From Arthrobacter sp. D5-1 (lineage in GTDB: Bacteria; Actinomycetota; Actinomycetes; Actinomycetales; Micrococcaceae): a stretch of 64,000 nucleotides of DNA. Below are positions 1 to 7,527 of this stretch, piece after piece (positions within the stretch are counted from its first letter, which is position 1; every line of letters starts with the position of its first letter). The position numbers were made by a program, and so were the translations under genes. Location: positions 4,216,001 to 4,280,000 of the forward strand of contig NZ_CP014571.1 in NCBI RefSeq assembly GCF_017357425.1, read 5' to 3'. The notes beneath the pieces were generated by a model. It was given only the letters and a program-made list of their open reading frames with translations, was not told where the DNA came from and did not search any database.

Positions 1-76
1 TCGGCCTCGTCAGTCGCCAAAAGAGGCCAGGAAGCAACGCGTCGGAAGAGCCCACCTCACCGGCATAAGCTGAGGT

Positions 77-700
77 GTGCAATTTTCTCTCTGGCTGGCT
101 CTGGTTGGTGCCGGCACCCTGATCAGTTTCACTCCCGGCGCCGGAGCCATCTTCACCATGAGCAACTCGCTCAATTCCGGCTTCCGTCGTTCCATCTGGG
201 GCATTCTCGGACAACAGGTGGCTCTGGTCATCCACATCGTCATTGTTGCCTTGGGCGTCGGCGTGCTGGTTTCCAACTCTCCCGTCATCTTCAACGTCAT
301 TCGTTACGCGGGCGCCGCGTACCTTGTGTACCTCGGCATCCGGCAGTTCCTGCACAAGCCTGACCTGGACAAAGAGAAGGTGGACAGCCAAAAGAACGAG
401 TCGGCCTTGTCCATGTTCCAGCGAGGCATTTGGGTGAACCTGCTGAACCCCAAGGCAATCGTCTTTTTCCTGGCGTTCATGCCGCAGTTCATCAGGCCGG
501 ACCAGCCGTTGCTCCAGCAATATGCCGTGCTGACCGCCACGGTCCTGGTTATCGACATTCTGGTGATGTGGTTCTTCTTCGCCCTGGCTGCGCGTTCCTT
601 CCAGCGGTTCACCCACGACCAACGCGGCCAAACAATTCTGAACCGCATCTTTGGCTGCCTGTTCGTCCTCGTCGGCATCTTGCTGGCAGTCATCCACTAG
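77..700 (+). CDS. LysE/RhtB-family amino-acid exporter
   Basis: Membrane exporter of the LysE/RhtB family, predicted to export amino acids or derivatives; the substrate cannot be read from sequence. The 207-aa length is normal for the family. The N-terminal helix carries the typical SFTPGAGAIFTMSNSL segment, the equivalent of the LTPGP signature, followed by about five further hydrophobic helices and the WVNLLNPKAIVFFLAF segment characteristic of RhtB proteins. The start is GTG at 77; no separate Shine-Dalgarno is visible, so initiation may be leaderless. It is not obviously in an operon with the next gene, which starts 35 nt downstream. Confidence 0.9.
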   Translation: MQFSLWLALVGAGTLISFTPGAGAIFTMSNSLNSGFRRSIWGILGQQVALVIHIVIVALGVGVLVSNSPVIFNVIRYAGAAYLVYLGIRQFLHKPDLDKEKVDSQKNESALSMFQRGIWVNLLNPKAIVFFLAFMPQFIRPDQPLLQQYAVLTATVLVIDILVMWFFFALAARSFQRFTHDQRGQTILNRIFGCLFVLVGILLAVIH

Positions 701-735
701 CCACGGCGACAACGCGTGGTGCTACCGTCGAGGCC

Positions 736-1092
736 ATGGAGCCGGACTGGATCGAACACCGACGCACAGACGATGGCGAGCACGTGGGATGGATGAAGCC
801 CGTTGACGACGGATTCGTAGCAATTGACCTGCTGGGACGCCCGCGCACGGACGTTGTGGATTGGTTCACTGCCGAAGAAACACTCGATGACCTCGGCCTC
901 CGCTACCTCGCCGACCCGCACGAGTTGCTGCTCGACGACGGCGACTGGCTGCGCGTCCGGATAGCGGAAGTCACTCCGTCCCTGGTGCGAGTGAAAAAGG
1001 AAGATTGGGGCGATATGACCGCTCCACAGATCTACTTCACCGTGTCAAACCCCGTCTCGGAAGCACAGCTTCGCCCGCTCTCCCCTGGCTAA
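736..1092 (+). CDS. Conserved hypothetical protein (118 aa)
   Basis: Soluble acidic 118-aa protein that I do not assign to a named family. It opens with MEPDWIEHRRTDDGEHVGWM and is rich in Asp, Glu, Trp and Leu, with no signal peptide or membrane segment. The open frame continues upstream into the LysE gene, but the ATG at 736 is the first in-frame start after the LysE stop, so I use it. Its stop overlaps the convergent LacI-type regulator by 4 nt. Function unknown. Confidence 0.7.
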   Translation: MEPDWIEHRRTDDGEHVGWMKPVDDGFVAIDLLGRPRTDVVDWFTAEETLDDLGLRYLADPHELLLDDGDWLRVRIAEVTPSLVRVKKEDWGDMTAPQIYFTVSNPVSEAQLRPLSPG

Positions 1093-2126
1093 GACGTAGA
1101 TCCCCGAACCACCAGCGAGCTCTCGAGCGTCACGTGGGTTTCGTCCAGCGGCAGGCCTTCCATCAGGCCCCGCAGCTGCTCCCCCGCTTTACGGCCCAAG
1201 GGCGTTGCCGGCAGGTGCACGCTGGTGAGGCTGGGGTTGCTGGTTGCCGAATAGGGCAAGTCATCAAACCCTGCCACAGCCAGCTGCTCCGGGATCCGGA
1301 CACCTTCCACCCGAGCTTCCTGCAGAACGCCATAAGCGTGCGTGTCCGTCCCGCAGACGACGGCGGTGACCCCCTCGCGCTGCCACTCCGGCCAGACGTC
1401 GGCGAACGCGGCGGCGGCAGCACCGACGTCGATCGGGGTGCTGATGACATGGCCAGGGGCCACTGAAAGTCCGCACGAAGCAGCCTCCGCAAGAAAGGCT
1501 TCGCGGCGCAACTGGAACGTGGTTGTTCCCGTCACGCCATCCACATAGGCGGCGCGGGTATGACCGGAAGACGCCAAATGCCGGGCAAGTTCCCGCGCGC
1601 CCTGGGCAACGTCAAGGTTCACGGAAGGCGCGTAGGACTCAAGGCCGGGTGCATCCAACAGGACCAACGGGCCGGCCGCGGACAGATCTTCCAGGAACTC
1701 TGCACTGGGCGCCCCCACCAGCAAACCGGCAGGGCGCAGTGCCAGAAGTTTGCGGACATCGTCAGCCTGGGGCGACTCACCAGCGTCGGTCACGGAAAGC
1801 AGCAACTGGTACTGGGACCCCAAGGATTCCCGCACCCCGGCGATCACGTTGGCGAAGAAGGGGTTGGAAACGTCCGGAGTCACCAATATGACAATCGAAC
1901 TGACCCCGCGGGCCAGGGAACTGCCGATGCTGTCCACCACGTAGCCGAGTTCGGAAATGGCCAAGCGGACCCTGGAGATGTTGTCCTCAGAGACGCGCCC
2001 CTGGGTTTTTCCGTTCGCCACCAGCGAGACGGTCGCCGTCGAAACGCCTGCACGGGCGGCTACCATCGCAGCCGTCACGCGAGGTGAGCGGGGCGCGCTG
2101 CCTTGGCGCCGATCCAGGGATTCCAT
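1089..2126 (-). CDS. uriR: LacI-family repressor of nucleoside (uridine) utilisation
   Basis: LacI/GalR transcriptional regulator, 345 aa. The N-terminal HTH reads VTAAMVAARAGVSTATVSLV near residues 16-35, followed by a hinge and a periplasmic-binding-type effector domain ending with the usual AVAGFDDLPYSA strand. I start at the ATG at 2126, which puts the HTH at the normal distance from the N-terminus; the longer open frame would add an unlikely 75-aa extension. It is divergent from nucleoside hydrolase, transporter and ribokinase genes. This matches the known UriR-controlled uridine locus of Corynebacterium, whose regulator binds cre-like sites. Two such sites lie in the shared upstream region. 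The specific effector is inferred from context. Confidence 0.8.
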   Translation of the reverse strand: MESLDRRQGSAPRSPRVTAAMVAARAGVSTATVSLVANGKTQGRVSEDNISRVRLAISELGYVVDSIGSSLARGVSSIVILVTPDVSNPFFANVIAGVRESLGSQYQLLLSVTDAGESPQADDVRKLLALRPAGLLVGAPSAEFLEDLSAAGPLVLLDAPGLESYAPSVNLDVAQGARELARHLASSGHTRAAYVDGVTGTTTFQLRREAFLAEAASCGLSVAPGHVISTPIDVGAAAAAFADVWPEWQREGVTAVVCGTDTHAYGVLQEARVEGVRIPEQLAVAGFDDLPYSATSNPSLTSVHLPATPLGRKAGEQLRGLMEGLPLDETHVTLESSLVVRGSTS

Positions 2127-2172
2127 GCATCGATCGTATCGGTCCCATACCGCGTTGACCTGCGAGAAGGCA

Positions 2173-2236
2173 TCAAGCGCTTGACGTTGCGAGGACAGCA
2201 GCGAACCCCGGCACAACGTTAAGCGTTTGACGTAGC
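2173..2236. promoter_or_regulatory. Paired cre-like LacI-type operators
   Basis: A perfect 12-bp palindrome TCAAGCGCTTGA lies at 2173-2184. A close variant TTAAGCGTTTGA lies at 2219-2230. Both are followed by the same bases, giving a direct repeat of AAGCGYTTGACGTWGC at 2175-2190 and 2221-2236, with centres 46 bp apart. The second copy overlaps a possible -35 (TTGACG at 2227-2232) with a weak -10 (CAGAAT at 2251-2256) for the rightward operon. This fits a LacI-family repressor acting on both divergent promoters. Confidence 0.7.
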
Positions 2237-2323
2237 CCACAAAGCAGTGCCAGAATTCCCCTGAATGCTTAGCGCCCTGCCCCGGGCAAGTTCCAGGCAG
2301 GCCCCAATGACGTGGAGAGAAAC

Positions 2324-3364
2324 GTGGATCCCAACACCATGACACCAGCACGCAAGAAGATCATTCTTGACTGCGACCCTGGCCATGACGACGCCGTGGC
2401 GTTGCTGCTGGCGCACGGCAATCCGGACATCGAACTGCTGGCCGTAACGACGGTGGTGGGCAATCAGACCCTGGAAAAGGTCACCCGGAACGCCCTCTCG
2501 GTAGCCACCATTGCCGGCATCACCGGCGTCCCTTTCGCCGCCGGCTGCGACCGCCCGTTGGTCCGCACCATCGAAACGGCCCCCAGCATCCACGGCGATT
2601 CCGGTATGGACGGCCCGGAGCAGCCCGACTCCATCATCGAGCTGGACCCGCGCCACGCCGTCGACCTCATCATTGAAACTGTCATGGCACACGAGCCGGG
2701 CACGGTCACGTTGGTCCCCACCGCGGGCCTTACCAACATTGCGATGGCCGCCCGCAAGGAACCGCGCATCGTGGAGCGCGTGAAGGAAGTTGTCCTCATG
2801 GGCGGCGGCTACCACGTGGGCAACTGGAGCGCCGTGGCGGAATTCAACATCATCATCGACCCCGAAGCCGCACACATCGTTTTCAACGAAAAGTGGCCCG
2901 TGGTGATGGTCGGCCTCGATCTCACCCACCAGGCGTTGGCCACGGACGAGGTGGTGAACCGTATAGCTAAGATCGGCACCAAGCCGGCCAAGTTCGTCAT
3001 GGAGCTCATGGACTTCTTCCAGAAGACCTACAAGGACGCCCAGGGCTTCGATTTCCCACCGGTCCACGACCCCTGCGCCGTGGCCTACGTCATCGACCCC
3101 ACTGTCATGACCACCCGCAAGGTCCCCGTGGACATAGAGCTCCAGGGCAAGCTCACTCTTGGCATGACCGTTGCCGACTTCCGCGCACCGGCCCCCGAGG
3201 ACTGCCACACGTCGGTCGCCGTCGACCTCGACCACAAGAAGTTCTGGGACCTGGTCACCGATGCGATTGAACGGATCGGAGAACCAACGCACGACGCCGT
3301 CGCTGCCGCCACCGCTGACGTAAACGCCACCGCAGAGGCCATCCTGGCAGGAGAGGCAAAGTAA
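2324..3364 (+). CDS. uriH: Ribonucleoside hydrolase (inosine-uridine preferring type)
   Basis: Hydrolyses the N-glycosidic bond of ribonucleosides to free base and ribose in the cytoplasm. The IUNH calcium/ribose-binding signature DCDPGHDDAVALLLAHGNPD is near the N-terminus. VVLMGGGY, AEFNIIIDPEAA and the HDPCAVAY His-Asp pair are also present. A GGAGAG at 2314-2319 favours GTG 2324; ATG 2339 would give a more typical short N-terminus and remains possible. The stop overlaps the next gene as TAATG. With transporter and ribokinase it forms a nucleoside import, hydrolysis and ribose phosphorylation pathway. Confidence 0.88.
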   Translation: MDPNTMTPARKKIILDCDPGHDDAVALLLAHGNPDIELLAVTTVVGNQTLEKVTRNALSVATIAGITGVPFAAGCDRPLVRTIETAPSIHGDSGMDGPEQPDSIIELDPRHAVDLIIETVMAHEPGTVTLVPTAGLTNIAMAARKEPRIVERVKEVVLMGGGYHVGNWSAVAEFNIIIDPEAAHIVFNEKWPVVMVGLDLTHQALATDEVVNRIAKIGTKPAKFVMELMDFFQKTYKDAQGFDFPPVHDPCAVAYVIDPTVMTTRKVPVDIELQGKLTLGMTVADFRAPAPEDCHTSVAVDLDHKKFWDLVTDAIERIGEPTHDAVAAATADVNATAEAILAGEAK

Positions 3365-4809
3365 TGTCCTCCCTCGCAATCGAAGCCAAGTCCACCCGCG
3401 GCAACGTCACAGCCCTCATGGTCGCGTTGCTGGCGGCCTGCGTGGCTTTCCAGCTCAACGCCTCCATGCTTAGCCCTGCCCTGGTCACCATGGGCAACGA
3501 ACTAAACACGGACCAGGCCACCATCGGCCTGTCCCAGACGTGGTTCTTCACGGCCGCAGCGCTCTTCTCGCTGTTCCTCCCGCGCCTGAGCGACATCGTG
3601 GGCCGCAAGAAGATCCTGGTCGGCATGATGCTCCTGATGGCTGTTGGTTCGGTCATCGCAGCGATGGCCCCGGACGTCACGTGGCTCTTCGTGGGCCGCA
3701 TCATTCAGGGCGTCAGCGGCCCCACGGTTCCGCTGTGCCTGATCATGCTCCGCTCAGCAGTCAGCAACCCCCGCAAGTACGGCACGCTCATGGGCCTCAT
3801 CACAGCAGTTAACGGCGGCGTGGCCGGCGTCGACTCGTTCGTGGGCGGCTACTTCGCCGAGAACTTCGGCTTCCGCAGCATCTTCTGGCTCATGGTTGCA
3901 CTGGCCTTGGTGGCTACCGTCCTGATCGCCGTCCTTGCCGGTGAAAGCAAGCCTGCCGCCGGCACCACCATGGACTGGCTGGGCGTGTTCTTCATCGTCA
4001 TCGCCGTTGGTGCACTGCTGACGGCTCTGAACGAGGGCGCCAAGCTGGCCACAGCATTCGACGCCGGGACGCTGACTCTCGCGATCGTGCTCACGGTGAT
4101 CGCCGCCGTCGCGTTCTTCGCCTTCTGGACTGTGGAGAAGCGCGCCAAGCAGCCCATGGTGGAAACCGTGCACCTGCGCCACCGCTCCACCTGGGCACCC
4201 CTGCTGACTACCACTTTGACGATGACGGGCATTTTCGCAGTCATCAACGGCATCGTCCCCGCCTACGTTCAGGCTGCAGATCCGGGCTTCGGCGTGGGTC
4301 CCACCGAGATGTCGCTGATCATCCTCACCCCGTACGCCCTGCTGGGTTGGCTGTTCGGCCCGATCAGCGGCCGCCTGGCGCCCGTCCTCGGCTACACCAA
4401 GGTCTTGCGCATCGGCCTGCTGGGCAGCCTCGTGGCGTTGGCCATCATCGCGTTCTTCGGCCTGAACAACCTTCCCATGATGATCGTGGGCACAGCCTTG
4501 CTGGGCATCATGTACGCCGGTACGGTCAACATCATGCTGAACGGATTGGGCGTGGTCCTCTCGCCGCAGGGCAACCCGGGCTTCCTGCCGGGCATGAACG
4601 CGGGCGCCTTTAACCTCGGCGCCGGGCTGAGCTTCCTTGTCCTCCCGGCGGTCCTGGTGGCCACGGCATCGCTCAATGATCCCAAGGCTTCGTACCTGAC
4701 CGTTGTGGTGGTGGGCCTGGCCATCACCCTCGCCGCCTTCGCCGCCTCACTGTTGATCCCCAAGCCCGTGGACGCAGAAGTGACCGAGGACCAGAAGGTG
4801 ACCGCATGA
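3364..4809 (+). CDS. uriT: MFS transporter, probable nucleoside/uridine permease
   Basis: Major facilitator superfamily permease of 481 aa with about 14 predicted helices (DHA2-like layout). The loop 2-3 motif is SDIVGRKKILVG and motif C-like glycines occur in VNGGVAGVDSFVGG. It overlaps the preceding hydrolase by 1 nt (TAATG) and the following ribokinase by 4 nt (ATGA), so it is clearly co-translated with them. By analogy to the corynebacterial uriT-uriH-rbsK locus it probably imports uridine or other ribonucleosides; this substrate call rests on context. Confidence 0.8.
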   Translation: MSSLAIEAKSTRGNVTALMVALLAACVAFQLNASMLSPALVTMGNELNTDQATIGLSQTWFFTAAALFSLFLPRLSDIVGRKKILVGMMLLMAVGSVIAAMAPDVTWLFVGRIIQGVSGPTVPLCLIMLRSAVSNPRKYGTLMGLITAVNGGVAGVDSFVGGYFAENFGFRSIFWLMVALALVATVLIAVLAGESKPAAGTTMDWLGVFFIVIAVGALLTALNEGAKLATAFDAGTLTLAIVLTVIAAVAFFAFWTVEKRAKQPMVETVHLRHRSTWAPLLTTTLTMTGIFAVINGIVPAYVQAADPGFGVGPTEMSLIILTPYALLGWLFGPISGRLAPVLGYTKVLRIGLLGSLVALAIIAFFGLNNLPMMIVGTALLGIMYAGTVNIMLNGLGVVLSPQGNPGFLPGMNAGAFNLGAGLSFLVLPAVLVATASLNDPKASYLTVVVVGLAITLAAFAASLLIPKPVDAEVTEDQKVTA

Positions 4810-5762
4810 CCACCGCACCCAAGGCGGGAATCGTCGTCGTCGGCTCCCTGAACGCAGACCTCACCATCTACTGCGACCGTCTCCCCCAACCCGGCGAGAC
4901 AGTTCACGGCAATGGTTTCGCGGTGAACCCGGGCGGCAAGAGTGCCAACCAGGCGGTGGCTGCCAGCAAGCTCGGCGGACAGGTCTGCCTGATCGGCGCA
5001 GTAGGCGAGGACCCCAACGGCACCATGCTCCTGGATTCGACAGCCAGCGCCGGAGTGGACGTGTCACGCGTCCGACGCTCCGACGTCGCCACCGGCGTAG
5101 CCGTCATTTCGGTGGACGCGAGCGGTGAGAACAGCATCATCATCTCGGCCGGCGCCAACGGTACCCTCAGGCCCTCCGACGTCACGCCGGACGCCTTCCA
5201 GGATGCGGCTGTTGTGTGCCTCTGCCTGGAAGTGGGAATCGATACGGTGACCGCCGCCGCCCAAGCAGGGCACGACGCCGGCGCAACCGTTCTGCTCAAC
5301 CTCTCGCCTTACGCGGAGGTACCGGAAGTCCTGGCTGGCTTGAGCGACGTGTTGTTGGTCAATGCCCACGAGGCGTCGTTGTTCCTTGGCGCCGAAGCGG
5401 ACATTCCGGACGCCGCAGCAGAAACCGAAGCGTGGGAGCCGGTCCGGAGCCAGTTCGCGGACCGCGGTCTGCAGCGGGTCCTGGTGACCCTCGGCGCACA
5501 TGGCTCCGTGGTGCTGGATTCGTTGGCGGGTGGAACTGAAGACCAGATCACCCGCATTGCCCCGACACGTGTTTCAGCGATTGACACCACGGGTGCCGGA
5601 GACGCCTTCACGGGCGCTGTCGCCGCGCGTCTGGCGGCCGGGGAAACCCTCGCCGATGCCGCATCCTTCGCCTCGGTTGCCGCCGCGTTGGCTGCAACCA
5701 GGAAGGGCACGCAGGCCGCGTACCCGGGGATCGCCGACGTCGAGCAACTGCGGGACGCTTAG
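4806..5762 (+). CDS. rbsK: Ribokinase
   Basis: PfkB-family sugar kinase of 318 aa that phosphorylates ribose released by the upstream hydrolase to ribose-5-phosphate. The N-terminal substrate-binding glycine motif is VNPGGKSANQA. The C-terminal PfkB signature DTTGAGDAFTGAVAARL carries the catalytic Asp at about residue 266. It starts with an ATGA overlap with the transporter and is the last gene of the operon; a perfect hairpin follows 22 nt after the stop. Confidence 0.9.
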   Translation: MTTAPKAGIVVVGSLNADLTIYCDRLPQPGETVHGNGFAVNPGGKSANQAVAASKLGGQVCLIGAVGEDPNGTMLLDSTASAGVDVSRVRRSDVATGVAVISVDASGENSIIISAGANGTLRPSDVTPDAFQDAAVVCLCLEVGIDTVTAAAQAGHDAGATVLLNLSPYAEVPEVLAGLSDVLLVNAHEASLFLGAEADIPDAAAETEAWEPVRSQFADRGLQRVLVTLGAHGSVVLDSLAGGTEDQITRIAPTRVSAIDTTGAGDAFTGAVAARLAAGETLADAASFASVAAALAATRKGTQAAYPGIADVEQLRDA

Positions 5763-5784
5763 TCCCAGCGTCGTACCCAACTGA

Positions 5785-5832
5785 GTAACAGCACATGTTC
5801 CACTGAGCCCTCAGTGGAACATGTGCTGTTAC
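5785..5832. terminator. Perfect 22-bp hairpin, bidirectional terminator
   Basis: Arms 5785-5806 and 5811-5832 are exact reverse complements over 22 bp, separated by the loop GCCC. The element sits between the convergent ribokinase and the leftward two-TM protein gene. There is no strong T-run on either side. Its position argues for a two-way transcription stop. Confidence 0.8.
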
Positions 5833-5841
5833 CTACTTGAT

Positions 5842-6153
5842 CTAGGCGGACTTCCGGGCTGCCCGTTGTGCTGAGCGCTCCGCTGCCTTGCGGGACAGTG
5901 CGCCATGGCCGGCCATCAGCCGGGGAACCACGACGTAAACAGCAGCGGGAACCACGAGTGCCGTGAGCAGCAGCGCGCGAAGGACCGGGTGCAGTGGCTC
6001 CATGATGGGGCCGAGGAGCAGCATGCCGATGGACACCAGCGGGAAGATGGCGAGCCAGGTAATAAGCGCCCGCATGTGAACGGAGGGTCCCTGCGGGCGG
6101 GCCGTCGACGCTGTGGGTTCTACGGCGGTTTGGGAGGTTGTTTGGGTGGTCAT
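5842..6153 (-). CDS. Small two-helix membrane protein, like the tail of ABM-domain proteins
   Basis: 103-aa protein with a Thr/Ala-rich N-terminus, two hydrophobic helices (ALITWLAIFPLVSIGMLLL and a second ending VVPAAVYVVVPRLM) and a basic C-terminus. The TWLxxxPLV...VVPxxVYVVxPRL pattern resembles the two-TM tail found after antibiotic-biosynthesis-monooxygenase domains, but no catalytic domain is present. The ATG at 6153 is preceded by GGAG at 6 nt spacing and is preferred over the in-frame TTG at 6165. It is divergent from a TetR regulator, suggesting it is that regulator's target. Function unknown. Confidence 0.7.
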   Translation of the reverse strand: MTTQTTSQTAVEPTASTARPQGPSVHMRALITWLAIFPLVSIGMLLLGPIMEPLHPVLRALLLTALVVPAAVYVVVPRLMAGHGALSRKAAERSAQRAARKSA

Positions 6154-6161
6154 GGCATTCT

Positions 6162-6246
6162 CCAACTAAACGGTTGCTTTTGGCTTGGGATCACACTATC
6201 CCCACTCGCCCACAATTACAACCATTCAGTTGGAAACTGGTAATAT
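6162..6246. promoter_or_regulatory. Candidate TetR operators and leaderless promoter
   Basis: CCAACTAAACGGTT (6162-6175) recurs inverted as AACCATTCAGTTGG (6220-6233), 12 of 14 positions matching. The right copy extends into a palindrome CAGTTGGAAACTG (6227-6239). TAATAT at 6241-6246 is a good -10 only 6 bp before the TetR ATG, with TTACAA at 6216-6221 as a weak -35. The regulator mRNA would therefore start at or near its own ATG, and the operator copies would cover both divergent promoters. Confidence 0.6.
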
Positions 6247-6252
6247 GACCCT

Positions 6253-6915
6253 ATGGCGTGGGACACAGAGCGAACCAAGGGGCTGCTGCTCCAAGCAGCC
6301 ACGTCCGAGTTTTGCGCGCGCGGACTTGCAGGAGCCCGCATCGACCGCATTGCCGCAGAAGCCGGGGTCAACAAAGAGCGGATATACCAGTACTTCGGCA
6401 ATAAGAATGCGCTTTTCGACGCCGTGATCGTCACCGCCCTGAGCTCCCTCATGGATGAAGTACCCATCGAAGGCAACGGGCCAGAGGCCATGGCAGACTA
6501 CGCCGGCCGACTCTTCGACCACCACCAGAAAGACGCAACGGCACCACGCCTCCTGTTCTGGGAAGGTCTGGAACGCGGCGCGGAGGTTGTTGGGCTGCCG
6601 AAGCGGATGGCCAACTGCGCATCGAAGGTCAACAGCACCATCGCCGCCCTCCCCGGCATCTCCAGGGAAGACGCCGGAGACCTGCTCATCACCATCGTGA
6701 GCCTCTGCGACGCCGCACCCGTACTGCCGGCACTCGATGGACTGATGGCCGGCAATGACCCCGGCCGCGCGCAAAGGCGACGCGCCGCCGTCGTACGCAC
6801 CGTTTACCTGGCCGCTGCAGCGCTGGCTGCCGAAGCCTCCAACGCTGATCCGGCCCTCATCACCCAGGCACGTTCCGCGGACTCTGTGACAGCTTTGACA
6901 CAAAAAGTGACTTAG
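6253..6915 (+). CDS. TetR-family transcriptional regulator
   Basis: 220-aa regulator. The N-terminal HTH covers residues 8-50, with the typical GARIDRIAAEAGVNKERIYQ and YFGNKNALFDAVI segments. The C-terminal ligand domain resembles the TetR_C group of other actinobacterial regulators. It has no Shine-Dalgarno but a -10 six bases upstream, pointing to a leaderless transcript. The likely targets are itself and the divergent two-TM protein; the ligand is unknown. Confidence 0.88.
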   Translation: MAWDTERTKGLLLQAATSEFCARGLAGARIDRIAAEAGVNKERIYQYFGNKNALFDAVIVTALSSLMDEVPIEGNGPEAMADYAGRLFDHHQKDATAPRLLFWEGLERGAEVVGLPKRMANCASKVNSTIAALPGISREDAGDLLITIVSLCDAAPVLPALDGLMAGNDPGRAQRRRAAVVRTVYLAAAALAAEASNADPALITQARSADSVTALTQKVT

Positions 6916-6966
6916 TTGTGAAGTGGCCCCTAGCCAAGAAGGGGTGCCATCAATCATGCTTGCAGA

Positions 6967-7527
6967 ATGTACTCAACGACGAGCCCATACCGCATCATCA
7001 CGGTCTGCACGGGAAATATCTGCCGCTCGCCCATGGCAGCCCTCATGCTCACCGAAGCCTTCGACGCGGAAGGGCTCGGCCAGCTCGTAGCGGTGGACTC
7101 CGCGGGCACCACAGGGTACGAGGTGGGGCATCCGATCGACCCCCGCGCCGCCCGCGTCCTCACAGCCCAGCACATCGCTTCCGAGGACCACGTAGCCCGC
7201 AAATGGCGGCATGAATGGTTCGCGGAACGGGACCTGATCCTCGCGCTGGACGTTGACCATTTCGGCTGGCTCCAAGAAGGAGCGCCGGACCGCGCTTCAC
7301 TCGAAAAAGTGCGAATGTTCCGCAGCTTCGATCCCAGCATGGAAGGGCGCAGCTCCCTGGACCTGGGCATCGAAGACCCCTGGTATGGCGGCCACACCGA
7401 CTTCGACAACACCTGGACGCTCATCAAAGCCGCCATCCCCGGAATCGTGGAGTACGTCAAAGCAGCGATCGCCTCCGCGGAGGCCGCCGCTGACAACGAC
7501 CACCAGCAGGTAACCTCTATGACATGA
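6967..7527 (+). CDS. Low-molecular-weight protein-tyrosine phosphatase
   Basis: 186-aa cytoplasmic phosphatase of the LMW-PTP/ArsC superfamily. The CX5R-S active-site loop VCTGNICRSP places the nucleophile at Cys14 and Arg at residue 20. The C-terminal general-acid segment reads IEDPWYGG with Asp-Pro. It is slightly longer than the usual 150-165 aa. Its last codons overlap the start of the kinase-PabB gene (ATGA at 7524), so the two are co-translated, although no common function is obvious. Substrate protein or metabolite unknown. Confidence 0.88.
   Translation: MYSTTSPYRIITVCTGNICRSPMAALMLTEAFDAEGLGQLVAVDSAGTTGYEVGHPIDPRAARVLTAQHIASEDHVARKWRHEWFAERDLILALDVDHFGWLQEGAPDRASLEKVRMFRSFDPSMEGRSSLDLGIEDPWYGGHTDFDNTWTLIKAAIPGIVEYVKAAIASAEAAADNDHQQVTSMT

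Noticed and set aside
1..76. Inverted GGCCTC/GAGGCC at the window start as a terminator
   Set aside because: Only a 6-bp stem with a 13-nt loop and no T-run; too weak to call.
2219..3379. Long leftward open frame (386 codons)
   Set aside because: Antisense to the nucleoside hydrolase and crosses its operator; composition is low-complexity Val/Gly/Asp/His.
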